Part shown: piece by piece, positions 1 through 10,688 of the stretch
Layout of the letters: each line of letters opens with the position of its first letter
How positions within the stretch are numbered: position 1 is the first letter of the stretch
Source of the DNA: Phoronis australis
Taxonomy: Eukaryota > Phoronida > Phoronidae
Assembly: GCA_002633005.1 (NCBI GenBank)
Contig: NMRA01000165.1
Span: 596,489-654,489, forward strand
Direction: 5' to 3'
Length of the DNA stretch: 58,001 nucleotides
Translations under genes and position numbers: made by a program
The notes under the pieces: model-generated
Databases searched by the model: none
Told to the model about the DNA's origin: nothing
Seen by the model: the letters and a program-made list of their open reading frames with translations, nothing else

Positions 1-567
1 CCAGGACAAGTAAACAAGGCCATCTACACTTTTGACCCACACAGTGTACAGTAGAGCTACCAGGACGCATAATAGGAACAAAACATCAATGACAACACTT
101 TTTGTTTAGAACTTCCATTTATGTCAACAGTCTAGATAACATGATCTGAGGAAAGGACAGAACTTAGATTTATCACGACTCAACAGATTTACATGTCTCA
201 TGTTAATGGGAATATTTTAAAGATAACCTTTCCGCTTAAAACTGCAGTGCTACTAGTTTTACTGGCTGAAAAAAAAACAAAAAAAGAATTAGGCCTCTTA
301 CTGTTGTAAAATCGGTCTCACATGATAGGCCTTGTTTTCTGTTACCAAGAATATGTATAGAAATGAAGCTGTTAGAGATCTTTTCAACTTAGGACTGTCG
401 CAAAAAACAGTAGTCATTATTAGCTATCGCTTTGCTATCCTTATTACCGTTGTGCACCTTCGACGTTTGTTGTGAAGACTAGGGACCGCGCGTCGTAACA
501 ATAGGGTGGTCCCGGATTGCACAAAGATAGAACTCCTCTTTGTCCCGGAGATAAGAGAGCGTGTGAC

Positions 568-768
568 CTAGTTTTGGAAATGGGGCACATTTTCGTGTCG
601 CTCTGTCGGGAAGGCGATGACTTTCTGATCACATATCCACGGGTATTTGTCCAGTTCTTCAAACTTTCTCACGTCGGAGTTGCAACCCACGGCAGAACAA
701 TAATACTTCGTTGGGATTGAAAGGACGAATAGAGTCAGTAATGCAACCGAGAAAAACTTGTGAAGCAT
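568..768 (-). pseudogene. possible THAP-type zinc-finger N-terminal fragment
   Basis: A 66-residue minus-strand frame contains KYYCSAVGCNSDVRK followed about 20 residues later by AFPTE. This resembles the C-x-x-x-x-C and FP parts of a THAP DNA-binding domain. The Trp and the CxxH half do not follow; the frame stops at 568. It is read as a decayed fragment, and a chance resemblance cannot be excluded. Confidence 0.35.
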
Positions 769-2048
769 CAGAAAACAACATTATAACATGTGAAAATTCA
801 GTGGCATGAAAACGAGGCAGAAAATGACGGATGTTTACGGCATTGTAGGAATACAGCGAGATTCGGGTGTTGTTGTTACGTGTAATCCGGGACGGCCCTG
901 TTATTCAAACATTGATGATGTGATTGGTTTTATAAACCGACAGATATCGATGCACTCAGCAACATGGTTATAGATTCATGCACCACAAATGTGTCACAAA
1001 TGCCTTAGTGGTGAAACGAAAAACTGTACGAATCATTCTTTCTACTGCTGATCCAGATGGTGTGGCAATGCGATGCGCCAGAGGACTGTTTACGTACAGC
1101 GACACAGTGAGGAAAATTGTCTAGGGATATCGAGATCCTGAGATAATTAAAAGAGAAACGCACGATGTCATCTTTGCGCCACCATAAAATGACAGGATAA
1201 GAAACGTTTGATTTTATCTCCATATTTACGTAATCAAACCTTGAAACGGCGCTACAAGAATTTCTATGTGCAGTCTGTCTGGATCATGCGCGCACCCAGC
1301 CTAACACATAGGGGGGCTCGAATTTTTGGCAATGTGGACCTTTTACTAACAAAAAATACAGTGGACCAAAAAAGCGGGGAACCACGTTCAGAGCTATAAA
1401 TTGTGCATTCGCGCCTTTTGAGTACACTTTTGTCTCGTTTTCTCGGACTTTTTTTTTCTCTGAGGCGGACCCTTTTGCCCACTTTCGCCAAATGGGGGGC
1501 TCGTCCGAGCCCCCCTCCCCCCTCGCCCCCCCCCCCTCCTGGGTGAGTGCGTGGTCTGGATGGTGTGCTTGTTGTTACTTTGACATGAAAAGTTTAACAA
1601 ATCGTCGTCTGTGTATCAAACACAGCAACAGCACCTCCTCTTTGTCAGCTATTGTTCACTTTACACTCTAAAATTATCACGTCCAATATGGCCGCCCGAC
1701 ATTGCAACGCGAATGTCGCTCGCTAGCGTCCAGTCTGGTCAGGCACACAAGACGGAGTGCTACCAATGTACTCTGACTAAAGTATTGAATATATTTCGGA
1801 GATTAGCAACTGGATTTCGTTGCCATATTTACGACTTAATTCATTATGAGGCTATCCTGTCAGATATTACGACTTAATGTTAGTGAGGAAAAAAAGATGC
1901 ACGTGTCATTTGTGTGTCAATGTGCAGGGATTTGGAATTTGATAATCGTTTTTCAACTCTGCCCCCAGTCCGGCTGGTATGTTACAATAAGCTGAAGGAG
2001 TTGCCATATTTTTGTTTCTTTACCTTTACGAGTTATGATGCTTGACAG
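769..2048. other. non-coding upstream/intronic DNA of gene 1
   Basis: No exon is recognised. SLC22 exon 2 (WDLVC motif) was looked for and not found, so this is probably intron 2 of gene 1. It contains the short element at 1283-1555 and runs of C and T. Confidence 0.5.
1283..1555. mobile_element. short GGGGGCTCG repeat element, copy 1
   Basis: This copy shares a clear alignable core with 9181-9427 in the same orientation. The core includes GGGGGGCTCGAATTTTT near the left, a T-run plus 'GAGGCGGACC' region, and TTCGCCAAATGGGGGGCT near the right. The ends ATCATGCGCGCACCC and GGGTGAGTGCGTGGT form an imperfect inverted repeat. It has no coding capacity and is a likely nonautonomous DNA element (MITE-like). 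Confidence 0.55.
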
Positions 2049-2203
2049 GTATGGTCGACGATTAACCCTCGTGGCATCTTCAGCTATTCAGTTTGTGTTT
2101 GGGATAGCGGCAAGTTTCTCACCTGACTTCACCACTTTTACCGCCCTGAGGTTCATTGTCGGCATTGGTACGGGAGGGCAAAGGAACGCTGCCTTTGTCT
2201 TAG
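2049..2203 (+). CDS. SLC22 gene 1, exon 3 equivalent
   Basis: The exon is 155 bp, with acceptor gacag at 2044-2048 and donor GTGAGC from 2204. It begins with the last base of a split codon (G|TAT.. gives KYGRR with the expected upstream exon). It encodes YGRRLTL, the conserved MFS loop 2-3 motif, then two hydrophobic helices ending GIGTGGQRNAAFVLG. By eye it is 46/52 residues identical to the matching exon of gene 2, far closer than the next exon. Confidence 0.92.
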
Positions 2204-5200
2204 GTGAGCAATGAAGATGCATGTTTTTACTTTCACTGTTTTTCATTGTCATTTCTAATGGGCCTAGTTTCTAGTGAGCAAATGTAAATGCCGACTAACG
2301 CATAATTAAAAAAGTTAAAGAGTCAAGTGTTGAAGATAGCGTTGTGAAATGGAACTCCCTATCTAACTGCTGCCCTTCTACACGTGAAGTAATTTCTCTT
2401 CCAAAGGTCAGGAATGGTGCACGCAGGAATTGCGAACTTTTGCCAATATTATTTGCATCGTCATGTGGGCCACAGGGGGCGTCGTTTTGGCATTTGTGGC
2501 ATACGTAACTCGCAACTGGCAGCACGTGCAGCTAATCATCTCCACTCCAATGTTGATTTTCGTTCTATACTACTGGTAAGCCCATTCATACTGTCAGTTA
2601 AGACACTTTATAAGGAAGGGTCTTGACATGCAAGCATAAGGGAAACCGATACAAGATCCCCGAGAAACGCACAAAAATACATGGTCGTTAGTCTCGTTCT
2701 AGATGGCGACAGTTCGAATGACATGGCCGGAGTTTGACTGACGAAATAATGTTTCGTTTCTGAATAGATCTTACCTTAAATCTAGACATATTTTTTAGAT
2801 TTGCTTTGTACTTCGTTGAGGATTCGATAAACGAGCGGGTTAGCGAATTTGTTCTCCTTGGCCTTCACAGGATCGTCTATCCCTCACCGAGATGGTTACT
2901 CACGAAAGGACGTCGCAAAGAGGCAACGCAAGTTTTAGTCGCAGCCGCTAAGTGGAATGGAAAAGAACTCGATCTTGATGACGTTGCCATCGAGCTCGTA
3001 AGTTCAATTTTTACCATGTTACAGCGGAATTTTTCTTGGCTTGGCTTTGCTAAAACACAATTTAACCGCTTTAAGTCGACGTCGCACGATGTTTATGCAG
3101 GCGATTTTGCGGCAGAAATTTTGAACACTTGTAAGGCTGTCGTGAGTCTGACATTCAGCGTTTAGATGTACATTATGGTTTATGCACATGCGTTTCTGGT
3201 CCAAAATCGCACTTGATGACTCCTAGATTTGAGCTATAAACTCGAGTAAAAATTAAAAATTTCGAGTTCAAACTCGTATTTTCAGCTGTAATGTTGGGGC
3301 CATTAAGTGCAACATAGGGTTACACAGTTAGCTGATATGTACTCGATCATAGAATGATAGACCTGTATTGTAAAAATGGTGGTTTGCTCTGAGCCAGAAC
3401 TATTCAACCTTTTCTTCAGCCTAAGGAACACAGGAGTTCTTTGCTGGATACGTTGAGAACGCCCAACATGCGCTACACCTCGTTCATCGTCTGGTACCTC
3501 TGGTGCGTAATGGGTTTGGCATTTTTTGGCCTCAATTACAATGTGGGGAACATGTTCGGCAATCTCTTCGTGAACTTCATCGTAATGAATGTAGTAGGAG
3601 GGGTGGTCACGACAACTGTATTTTACTTCATAACGAAACGAGGTCGGCGATGGGGAATGGTCAGTGTGTTGACGGCAGGTGCAGTTTCCAATTTCGTCAT
3701 CGTGTTTTCCAATAAAGGTAAGATGATTGTACTTGTATTGTATTGTAAGGTTAAGTTGTCGAATGACGTACTGTAATAATGGAAATAATACAGAAATACA
3801 GTCTTTGGAAAGATGGGCATAGAGAAAACTGTCAATGGAAATGTCTGAGACCTATAGTAGCACATCTTGAGATGAGACGGACGAGTCCATCACATCTTGA
3901 GATGAGATGGACGAGTCCATGCTTATATAAATGCATTTGACAAGTGAAGTCTAATGCTTGTTCAGTTGTTCTCTGCTAATCAGTTACTCACTTGACTTCA
4001 GCCCAAATCCTTTGTATAGACATGCAGACCTAACTTTGGCTATACCTACATGTATTCAACAAAACAACCCACAGACACACGTGTGTTTATGGACACGATG
4101 TTTTAAGTAACAGATTGTCACGACAATTTTTGCACGTGGCAAAATTTGAGCGATATTTAAACCAATTAAAAAGGTGCAAGCTGAATACACTCACTGGTTT
4201 GGTTGTAACTGATGCACAAAGCATTGGAGAATGGAAATGAATGGCTTACGCGTATTTGACTAAAAACCTACAGCTGATTTCGTAAAGGTGGTTTAAAGGT
4301 AAACCTGGTTTAAATTGGACTTAGATCCGGTTTAACTATAATCTGCATTTCATAAAGTTGGTTTAACTTTTACACCAGTGGTCTAGTAAAATCTGGTTTA
4401 ACCCCAGTTTAGACTTGGTCTAAGTCTGTTTTCATTTCACCAACGAGATCTTTATTCCTTAGACCTGTATTAAGATCTTAAACCAGGTTTAACTTTAGAC
4501 TTGGTCAGACCCTGGTTTAACACTGTTACATATGGCAGACTTGCACGATATAGGTGCAACTGAATGATGCCGCGGTGTGCATTTACGAACCAGTTTAAGA
4601 GCAAGAATGAACTATTCTCAATATTCAATTTTACGACACACAAGATCAAACGTAGCAGGGTCGGATCCAGGATTTCTTAAAAGGGGGTTCAGACCAAGGA
4701 TTTTTTTGAAAAGAGTGGTCAAAGACAACAATTCTAGATTTGTTATCACTTAAGTCAAGGGAAAAAGTGGGTCCGAACCCCCTTGAACCCCCTGTTTCCG
4801 CCTATGCGTAGACCAGTAGGTGTTGCAGAGTGTCCTTCGGATTCTTCAGAATACGAGTGGTCGAGCACGGCGCCATCGTCTTAAAGCGCTACGGGCTTGA
4901 TTGAAGACGGCGTTTTCTGATTCTTCTGATAGAGTTCCACCCCCATTGCTCCTCGATTAAACGTTGCCGGGCAGGGGCAGGGATTCTGCCTTCTCCCCCC
5001 CCCCCCTCCTTGTCTGCAGTAAAATGACACAAAATGAATTTGGGCATTTATTATATTGCGGCTAATCGTGAGAATGTACTTTAATGTGTGAACGTGTGTT
5101 GGGCACAGACATTACAAAATGAAACATGTCCTCTCATGATATCCTAGATCTGCTACTGCGTCCCTCGCAGTTTTTCTTTGCAATTTTTTCACTGATGAAA

Positions 5201-8200
5201 TTTTCTTTCTGGCGCTCATTTTTAGTGATACCCTTTAATTGTTTGTCAATGCATTTCTCCAGTTGTGGGGACTGCGCAGCCAGTTTGGACCAATATCTCT
5301 CTCTAAGTCTGCTGCTTATGTTGACTTGATTTGGCACCAATTTTCTTGTTCTCTATAACATTGGCTTTTTTCTGATCAGTTCTGGGAGGAAACATTTTTT
5401 TCTCATGAGAAAAGCTTTTAGACCTTTTTCGCAAATGTCTGCACTGATTCTACTACTGTAGTTTTTTTGTTGGGTTAGTCTAGATCGACACAGTAGGGTG
5501 GCTTGGATACATTAAACCTGTTTTACTAAAGCCGCTCCTCGGTCTAACAAAGCCAGGCTTTCAGATTTTTAAACCACGTTGGTGAAATGCAAGTTAAGTT
5601 TCACCTTAGCCCAGGCTTAAGTTTTGAACCTGGTTTTGTTTAACCATCTTTATGAAATCAATTGCTATTCATTCAGCAGTAGCCATTCACAGGTGTGAAC
5701 GCACACCCATAAACCGTTAAAAGTGGATTGCATGTCATTTTCGTTTTCAAGCAGAATGTTGTGGGTGTTATTGTATGCTGTAATTTGTTTAAAAAGTATA
5801 GTCCCAGAATTCTACAATCTAATAGCCGATTTTATTATGTTTAAGACTTAAACCTGGTGTTCCTAAACCTGGTCTAATTTAAGACCTAACTTGCATTTCA
5901 CCAACGTGGTTTAAACTCTGAAAGCCTGGTTTTGTTAGGCCATGGAGCGGGTTTAGTAAAACCAGGTTTAAAGTATCTAAGCCACCCTGCTGTGTCGATA
6001 TGGATTAACTCAACAAAGAAACTATTGAAGTGTTTCAAGGAAACCTTGATCACGTGGGTATACAATGGCACATGCACAGTAGTAGAATCAGTGCAGACAT
6101 TTGCGAGGAAGGTCCAAAAGCTTCTCTCAGGAGAAAAAATGTAATGTCTCTACTCAACACATGTACAAACATTAAAGTATATGCTCACCATTAGCCCCAA
6201 CACGATAAATGTCCAAATTTATTTCCGTGCCATTTTAGTGTTTATTTTTCGCGGCCAAAGGGGGCAATGGGGGCAAGACCCTTTCCCGGCAACATTAAAT
6301 CGGAGACCAATGGAGATGGAACTCAGAAGACTCAGAAGATGCTGTAGTTCAGTCAAATCCGTAGCGCTTACGACGACGACGCCCTGCTCGACCAGTCGTG
6401 TTCTGAGAAATCCGTAGGACACCATCCAGCACGTACTGGTCTAAACATAGGCGGATCCAAGAGGGTCAAGGGGTCCTGGCCCACTTTTCCCCTTGATTTT
6501 AGTGATATCAAATCTATAACTTTCAAATTGTTGACTTGATCCCACCCTTTAAAAAGTCCTTGACCGACCCCCCCTTGAAAATCGTGGATCCGCCCCTGCT
6601 ACGTTTGGTCTTCTGTCGTCGTAAATAGCGTCGTAATTGCATTCCGCGGCATCATTCAGTTGCACCTATATCATGCAAGTCTGTCGTATTTAATAGTTAA
6701 ACCTGTCTAAAGTTAAACCTGGTTTAAGATCTCAATACGGGTCTAAAGAATATAGACCTTGTTGGTGAAATGAAAACAGACTTTGACCAGGTCTAAACTG
6801 GAGTTAAACCAGGTTTTGCTAGACCACTGGTCTAAAAGTTAAGCCACCTTTATGAAATGCAGATTATCTTTAAACCTGGTCTAAGTCCAGTTTAAACCAG
6901 TTTTAACTTTAAACCACCTTTATGAAATCAGCTGTAAAAGTTTATGTGAAAGACGAATTTTTCCAGGGCATCTGATCATCTAATCGTTTCAAAAATTGTG
7001 TGGCGTTTGTGCAAGTCCACTATTCCAGTCAATTCCAACTCATGCAATTGCTGGGAGCTAAAGCGACATACAAGAGCTCAGAACATGATTTTGTCAGGAC
7101 TGCTCTATCATTGAACAACAAAATCGCACATTAAAAATTCAACCATAATCCGCTAGTTGGCATATATGTGTGTTCGTGTGCGTGTGCGTGAGCCTTTGTG
7201 TACATTCATAAATGCTTCAAATAAATTTTGCTCTGACAAAAAAATACACTATCAGTAAAAACATATTGGCGTGAACATCATCAGGCTTGAATTTCAATCA
7301 AACAATCAAAATCAATCAATTCATCAGTCAATCCTGGGCCCATTGTGCACAGAGACGAGTACCCAGTTGCATTGTCTCATGGACGATATCCGAAATGTTG
7401 GAAGGAACACTGCTGAATTACTCTTGTCTAAGATCAAGTGTCGTTGTGATATCCGTCGTTGAAAGTCTTTTCTGAGTTTTGCCAAGAGCGTGAAATTCAT
7501 ATAAAATATCATTTGCAGCAGATACTCTACCCGGAATTTTCGTTACTGACTCATTGGAGTTTTTTGTACATCTAAGCATATGACTATACTTCAAAAATGC
7601 AAGTTGTTTTTTCGAAAAAGGGCGAATGCAAACCTCAGGAAACAATTTTGAGACAACTGTCTGGACTAACTTGAAAAGGCGAATTTCACGAGTTAGGAGT
7701 TTTGGTTGCGCGCAAGTAAGTCCACTGGCTTCGATTCATAGAACATTTATGGTTTTATAGAATAAGCAGAGAAATTATTGGTAAATTGAATGCATGAGGT
7801 CTGAACAACTTTATTCCAAAAGAACCCGATGGGATCGAAGTTATCGTGTACGATTCTTGTGATCATTATATTTTTCATACGTGGCATGGTCACTGTAATA
7901 CATGTAGAGAAAGCGGACTGACTGCCAATTTAAATTTCAAGTTAAAACAAAAATGATATCAATGTCAACAAGGGAAGCCGTGGGTGTTGACTGACATTGT
8001 ATTACTTCGTCTATGCGTAATGGTTAAAACTACGTGATAAGCGCGTTTTTTTCCTCCAAACGACACGAGTGGCATGCAATTTGTTCACTTTTTAACGTAG
8101 ACTCTCTCTCTGCAATCAATTCTGTGCTTGATTCTAGCGCACAATAGCAGCCACTCAACCTATCTCACCATTGGATATCCCTACATACACCTGTCTACTC

Positions 8201-10688
8201 CGTCATATTACTGTCATTTTTCTTGTACATGTGCTCAACTTGTTTTTTCATGTAATTTGTGTGTATTTGGCTATATGTATATGCTTGTTATTTGTGTGTA
8301 TTTGGCTATATGTATATGCTTGTTATGTAACTACTTTTTGATGTTAAGCTTGCTGCGTGGGACGGACCACAACGGAAATAATTGGCTCCCTTTTCTTGTC
8401 ATCCGTGTATCAATTGTTCTGTTTTAGATTACTTGCATTTCAGTCTTATTTGTGATCCTTGCTTCCTTGTCGGTCTTCATCAGTCTTTCTGCAGTGTTGT
8501 CTTATGTTTATCGTGTTGTATTACTTTCGTGGTCAATTGATGTTAAACCAATCAAGTAACTCTGCCTGTTTTATGTATTCCTTAGCGTTCCCGAAGCTGA
8601 CAATCGTTTTCGCCACTATGGGTGTTTCGGCAACTAGTGTCTTCGCCGCCATCCTGTATATCTACACTACAGAGGTGTACCCTACATCCGTGCGTACAAT
8701 TGGGCTGGGAATCAGCTCCATCTTCTGTCGAGTGGGTGCAATGGTTGTTCCTTTCATTATCAACCTCGTAAGTGTGATTCCTGTTCTGAAGTCAACATAT
8801 TTCTTGAACAGTGATAACAAACGCAAATGTCTCATGTTGAAAACTGCAATCAAGAGCCAAAATATAAAAACGATAAAAGTGCACCTAACTCTTGACATTA
8901 AAGCAAAGAAATTCTTTGAAGAAATGTCAACCTTCAAAGCAGGTCCATACGGAAGCTCCAGGTGCACTTGCATCGTATCCAAAATTCAGTATTTTGTCAA
9001 AAAATAGTTAAGGCACAGTTTGCAACAAAGACTCAAAGCATTCGTTGTTTTGCCACATTGACTAATTTACAGAACATTGAAATGATATTTTTATTTCAAA
9101 TTACAGATCACTGTTGAATTCACACTAAACTTTTGTTATTACAGTGTTAAATAATTTTTGGCGTCAAACAAAACATGAGAATCATGCGCTCACCATGTCT
9201 GAAAAATGGGGGGCTCGAATTTTTGAGAATGTGGACCTTTTACCAAGATTAACAGGGTACGTTTAGAGGTATGGATTGTGAATTCGTCGAATTTTGGTGG
9301 ATTTTAGAGGACTTTTGTATCGTTTTCTACTTTTTTTGATTTTTTTCCCTGAGGTGGATCTTTTTGCCCATTTCGCCAAATGGGGGGCTTGTGGAGTCCC
9401 CCGAGCCCCCCTGGGTACACACATGATAATAGCTACAGACAAGTGCTGGTGTTATTCGCGATGAAACGCCAAATTTGACTTTACAACAAAAATAATCTAG
9501 TCTTATTAATCACATTAGTTAAACTTATTTCACAATACCAACAAAATAGCATAATGCAGCGGGGTAATCGTTACCTTGAAACTTGAGAAGGTCATTTTGT
9601 GCATTCTTATTTTTTCTCATATCATAGCAAACAGGTTGGACGTCAAAGTGAAATGTAGAACCTTATCGTCAAGCTAGTTAGTTCAGCCAAATATAATAAA
9701 AAATACTCGAAAAAATGCATTTTCTTCTGAAAGCAGAAAGCTAGTGGAATTTACTTTTTGACTTAATGCTAATCTATCGTTGGTGCGGTCATGCATTCTA
9801 GTAAAAAAGAAAGAAACAATCATATCCGAACAACCGTATCAATATCATGGTTAAATTTCGCTTCATGAGATTTTTCGAGATGGAATCTCAAGAACGATGT
9901 TAAGTTACAATTTCGTTTTCGTTTCAAGTAAGTTTTATTTTTTTCATAAAAATTCTTTAAAAGCCTCATTCAAAAATGGGTCAACGTAAAAACAATTCCA
10001 AGCAACTTTTTTGAGAACAGAGCTCGGAGATATCCTATGAATATGATCACAATTTCTGAGATATGATATTCCGAACTTATATCAAATTTAAATATTTTTC
10101 CATTAATTAAAGATGTATATTTTGGGGTAAATGCCAAAACACTAAAACTTGAGGTACTCAAAATCCAGAAGAAATATAATACATTAAACTTTGTCGAAGC
10201 CCCTTAAATGGATTTATAAACTAATTTTTTTGTGTTGAAACACACAAAAATCAAGTTACCAATTTGACTTTTAGATTAATCTGTTGATGGGACGTGGAGG
10301 TGGTTGAAACAACATCTTACTTTATTTTAAGATTTTACTGTAGACAACTATGCTCTCTTTCACGGGAAATTAAACGCCACTGCGCATGAGCAAAATTACG
10401 GTGTTGAAAAAATTCGTGAGAAAAAACAGCATTCCTGAGTCCATGCGGTCCATGAAAGAACGAGATTGCCTATCCTGATCGCATAATGAATGAACATATT
10501 TAGTTTATCTCAACCCACGTGTGTTCCAGTCCAGCATCATGGCTACACTTCCGTACATAGTTTACGGGGCGTCATGTGTCATTGGTGCTTTGCTGACGTT
10601 GTATGTACCCGAGACACTTAATCGCCGCCTGATGGACAATCTCGAAGAGGCGGAGCATTACAACAAATTGTTCTGCCGCTGCAGGTGA
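2049..10688 (+). CDS. SLC22-family organic ion transporter, gene 1 (5' exons outside window)
   Basis: This is a major facilitator of the SLC22 (organic cation/anion transporter) family, expected in the plasma membrane. Six exons are visible: 2049-2203, 2407-2575, 2871-2997, 3420-3717, 8586-8767 and 10530-10684. All have GT/AG borders and compatible phases and encode about 362 residues. The first, YGRRLTL..., is the cytoplasmic loop plus helices that follow helix 2; the last holds the family ending with PETLNRRL. The 155 and 169 bp lengths of the first two match the conserved SLC22 exons 3 and 4. Exons 1 and 2 were not found between 1 and 2048, so they should lie upstream. After the last exon the reading frame meets TGA at 10686-10688, overlapping a good donor (AG|GTGAGA), so the 3' end is ambiguous. 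The 4.9 kb intron before 8586 carries the foldback element. Family assignment is firm; the substrate cannot be inferred. Confidence 0.9.
2407..2575 (+). CDS. SLC22 gene 1, exon 4 equivalent
   Basis: The exon is 169 bp, with acceptor ccaaag ending at 2406 and donor GTAAGC at 2576. It starts by completing the split Gly codon of the previous exon (GQEWCT...) and ends inside the Trp codon of VLYYW. It encodes two hydrophobic segments, helices 5 and 6 in the family topology. About 34/57 residues match the gene 2 exon by eye. Confidence 0.9.
2871..2997 (+). CDS. SLC22 gene 1, exon 5 equivalent (large cytoplasmic loop)
   Basis: The exon is 127 bp, with acceptor cttcacag to 2870 and a perfect GTAAGT donor at 2998. 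It encodes the start of the central cytoplasmic loop. The SLC22 hallmark PESPRW is changed here to YPSPRW, followed by LLTKGRRKEA. The rest, up to DDVAIEL, is hydrophilic and helical as expected for this loop. Confidence 0.88.
3420..3717 (+). CDS. SLC22 gene 1, helices 7-9 exon
   Basis: The exon is 298 bp, with a strong pyrimidine tract and acceptor (cttcag) ending at 3419 and donor GTAAGA at 3718. It encodes TPNMRYTSFIVWYLWCVMG (helix 7), the GLNYNVGNMFGN loop, helix 8, the KRGRRWG MFS loop motif and helix 9, ending at FSNK in phase 1. The length suggests that two exons separate in some relatives are fused here. Confidence 0.9.
3861..3920. repeat. two-copy 30 bp tandem repeat with hairpin
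   Basis: Two 30 bp units (3861-3890 and 3891-3920) differ at one base. Each contains GGAC-GA-GTCC, a small inverted repeat; in the second unit it extends to ATGGAC/GTCCAT. Confidence 0.8.
4656..4806. mobile_element. CATAGGCGG-type short element nested in left palindrome arm
   Basis: A 151 bp element begins CAGGGTCGGATCC and ends TTTCCGCCTATG, flanked by perfect 5 bp direct repeats CGTAG (4651-4655 and 4807-4811). It is a MITE-like insertion, mirrored in the other arm. Confidence 0.7.
6446..6598. mobile_element. CATAGGCGG-type short element nested in right palindrome arm
   Basis: This is the inverted counterpart of 4656-4806, running from CATAGGCGGATCCA to GGATCCGCCCCTG. The right flank CTACG is the complement of the left arm's duplication; the left flank CTAAA appears to be a mutated copy of it. 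Confidence 0.68.
6937..8585. other. intron DNA of SLC22 gene 1
   Basis: No exon is recognised. It is A+T-rich with a short GT-rich run near 7165-7200 and a perfect 35 bp tandem pair at 8255-8324. Frames of 60-100 residues here lack codon bias or motifs. Confidence 0.6.
8255..8324. repeat. perfect two-copy 35 bp tandem repeat
   Basis: The units 8255-8289 and 8290-8324, beginning ATTTGTGTGTATTTGGC, are identical. Confidence 0.85.
8586..8767 (+). CDS. SLC22 gene 1, helices 10-11 exon
   Basis: The exon is 182 bp, with acceptor ccttag ending at 8585 and donor GTAAGT at 8768. It encodes a membrane segment followed by the signature YIYTTEVYPTSVRTIGLG, the family's Y-Y/T-E-[VL]-[FY]-PT-x-x-R motif, then CRVGAMVVPF. 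The split Ala codon joins to exon 3420-3717 in the correct phase. Confidence 0.9.
9181..9427. mobile_element. short GGGGGCTCG repeat element, copy 2
   Basis: This is the second copy of the 1283-1555 family, in the intron between the last two visible gene 1 exons. The termini ATCATGCGCTCACC and GGGTACACACATGAT are inverted repeats with few mismatches. The G-rich block beside the left end (GGGGGGCTCG) is mirrored at the right (CGAGCCCCCC). Confidence 0.55.
10530..10684 (+). CDS. SLC22 gene 1, helix 12 and start of C-terminal tail
   Basis: The exon is 155 bp, with acceptor gttccag ending at 10529. It encodes the last helix (ATLPYIVYGASCVIGALLTL), the family motif VPETLNRRLMDN, an acidic EEAEHY stretch and a Cys/Arg end (LFCRC). 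It can either splice at GTGAGA (phase 2) or terminate at the overlapping TGA at 10686-10688. The tail exon at 26714 fits the splice phase. Confidence 0.88.

Larger units (their letters stand above)
4271..6934. mobile_element. 2.66 kb foldback element (giant imperfect palindrome)
   Basis: The left end CAGCTGATTTCGTAAAGGTGG and the right end are inverted copies, flanked by TA on both sides (4269-4270 and 6935-6936). The mirror symmetry continues inward almost to the middle: 4271-4575 against 6640-6934, 4656-4900 against about 6360-6598, 5400-5590 against about 5890-6130. The unique centre is about 5680-5830. The left arm holds about 280 bp not mirrored (around 4980-5370). Both arms are packed with variants of AAACCTGGTTTAA and CATTTCACCAACG. 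No transposase-like frame is seen. It is best described as a nonautonomous foldback element with a TA target, lying inside an SLC22 intron. Confidence 0.8.

Noticed and set aside
1-2048. Exons 1 and 2 of SLC22 gene 1
   Set aside because: I looked for the WDLVC and SDLSDK motifs and the exon 1 FQ/PxHRC motifs and did not see them, so the exons are assumed to be outside the window.
3861-3920. Hammerhead ribozyme, suggested by GATGAG...GGACGA in each 30 bp unit
   Set aside because: The conserved CUGANGA core and the GAAA strand are absent. Only the superficial GATGAG/GGACGA spacing resembles it.
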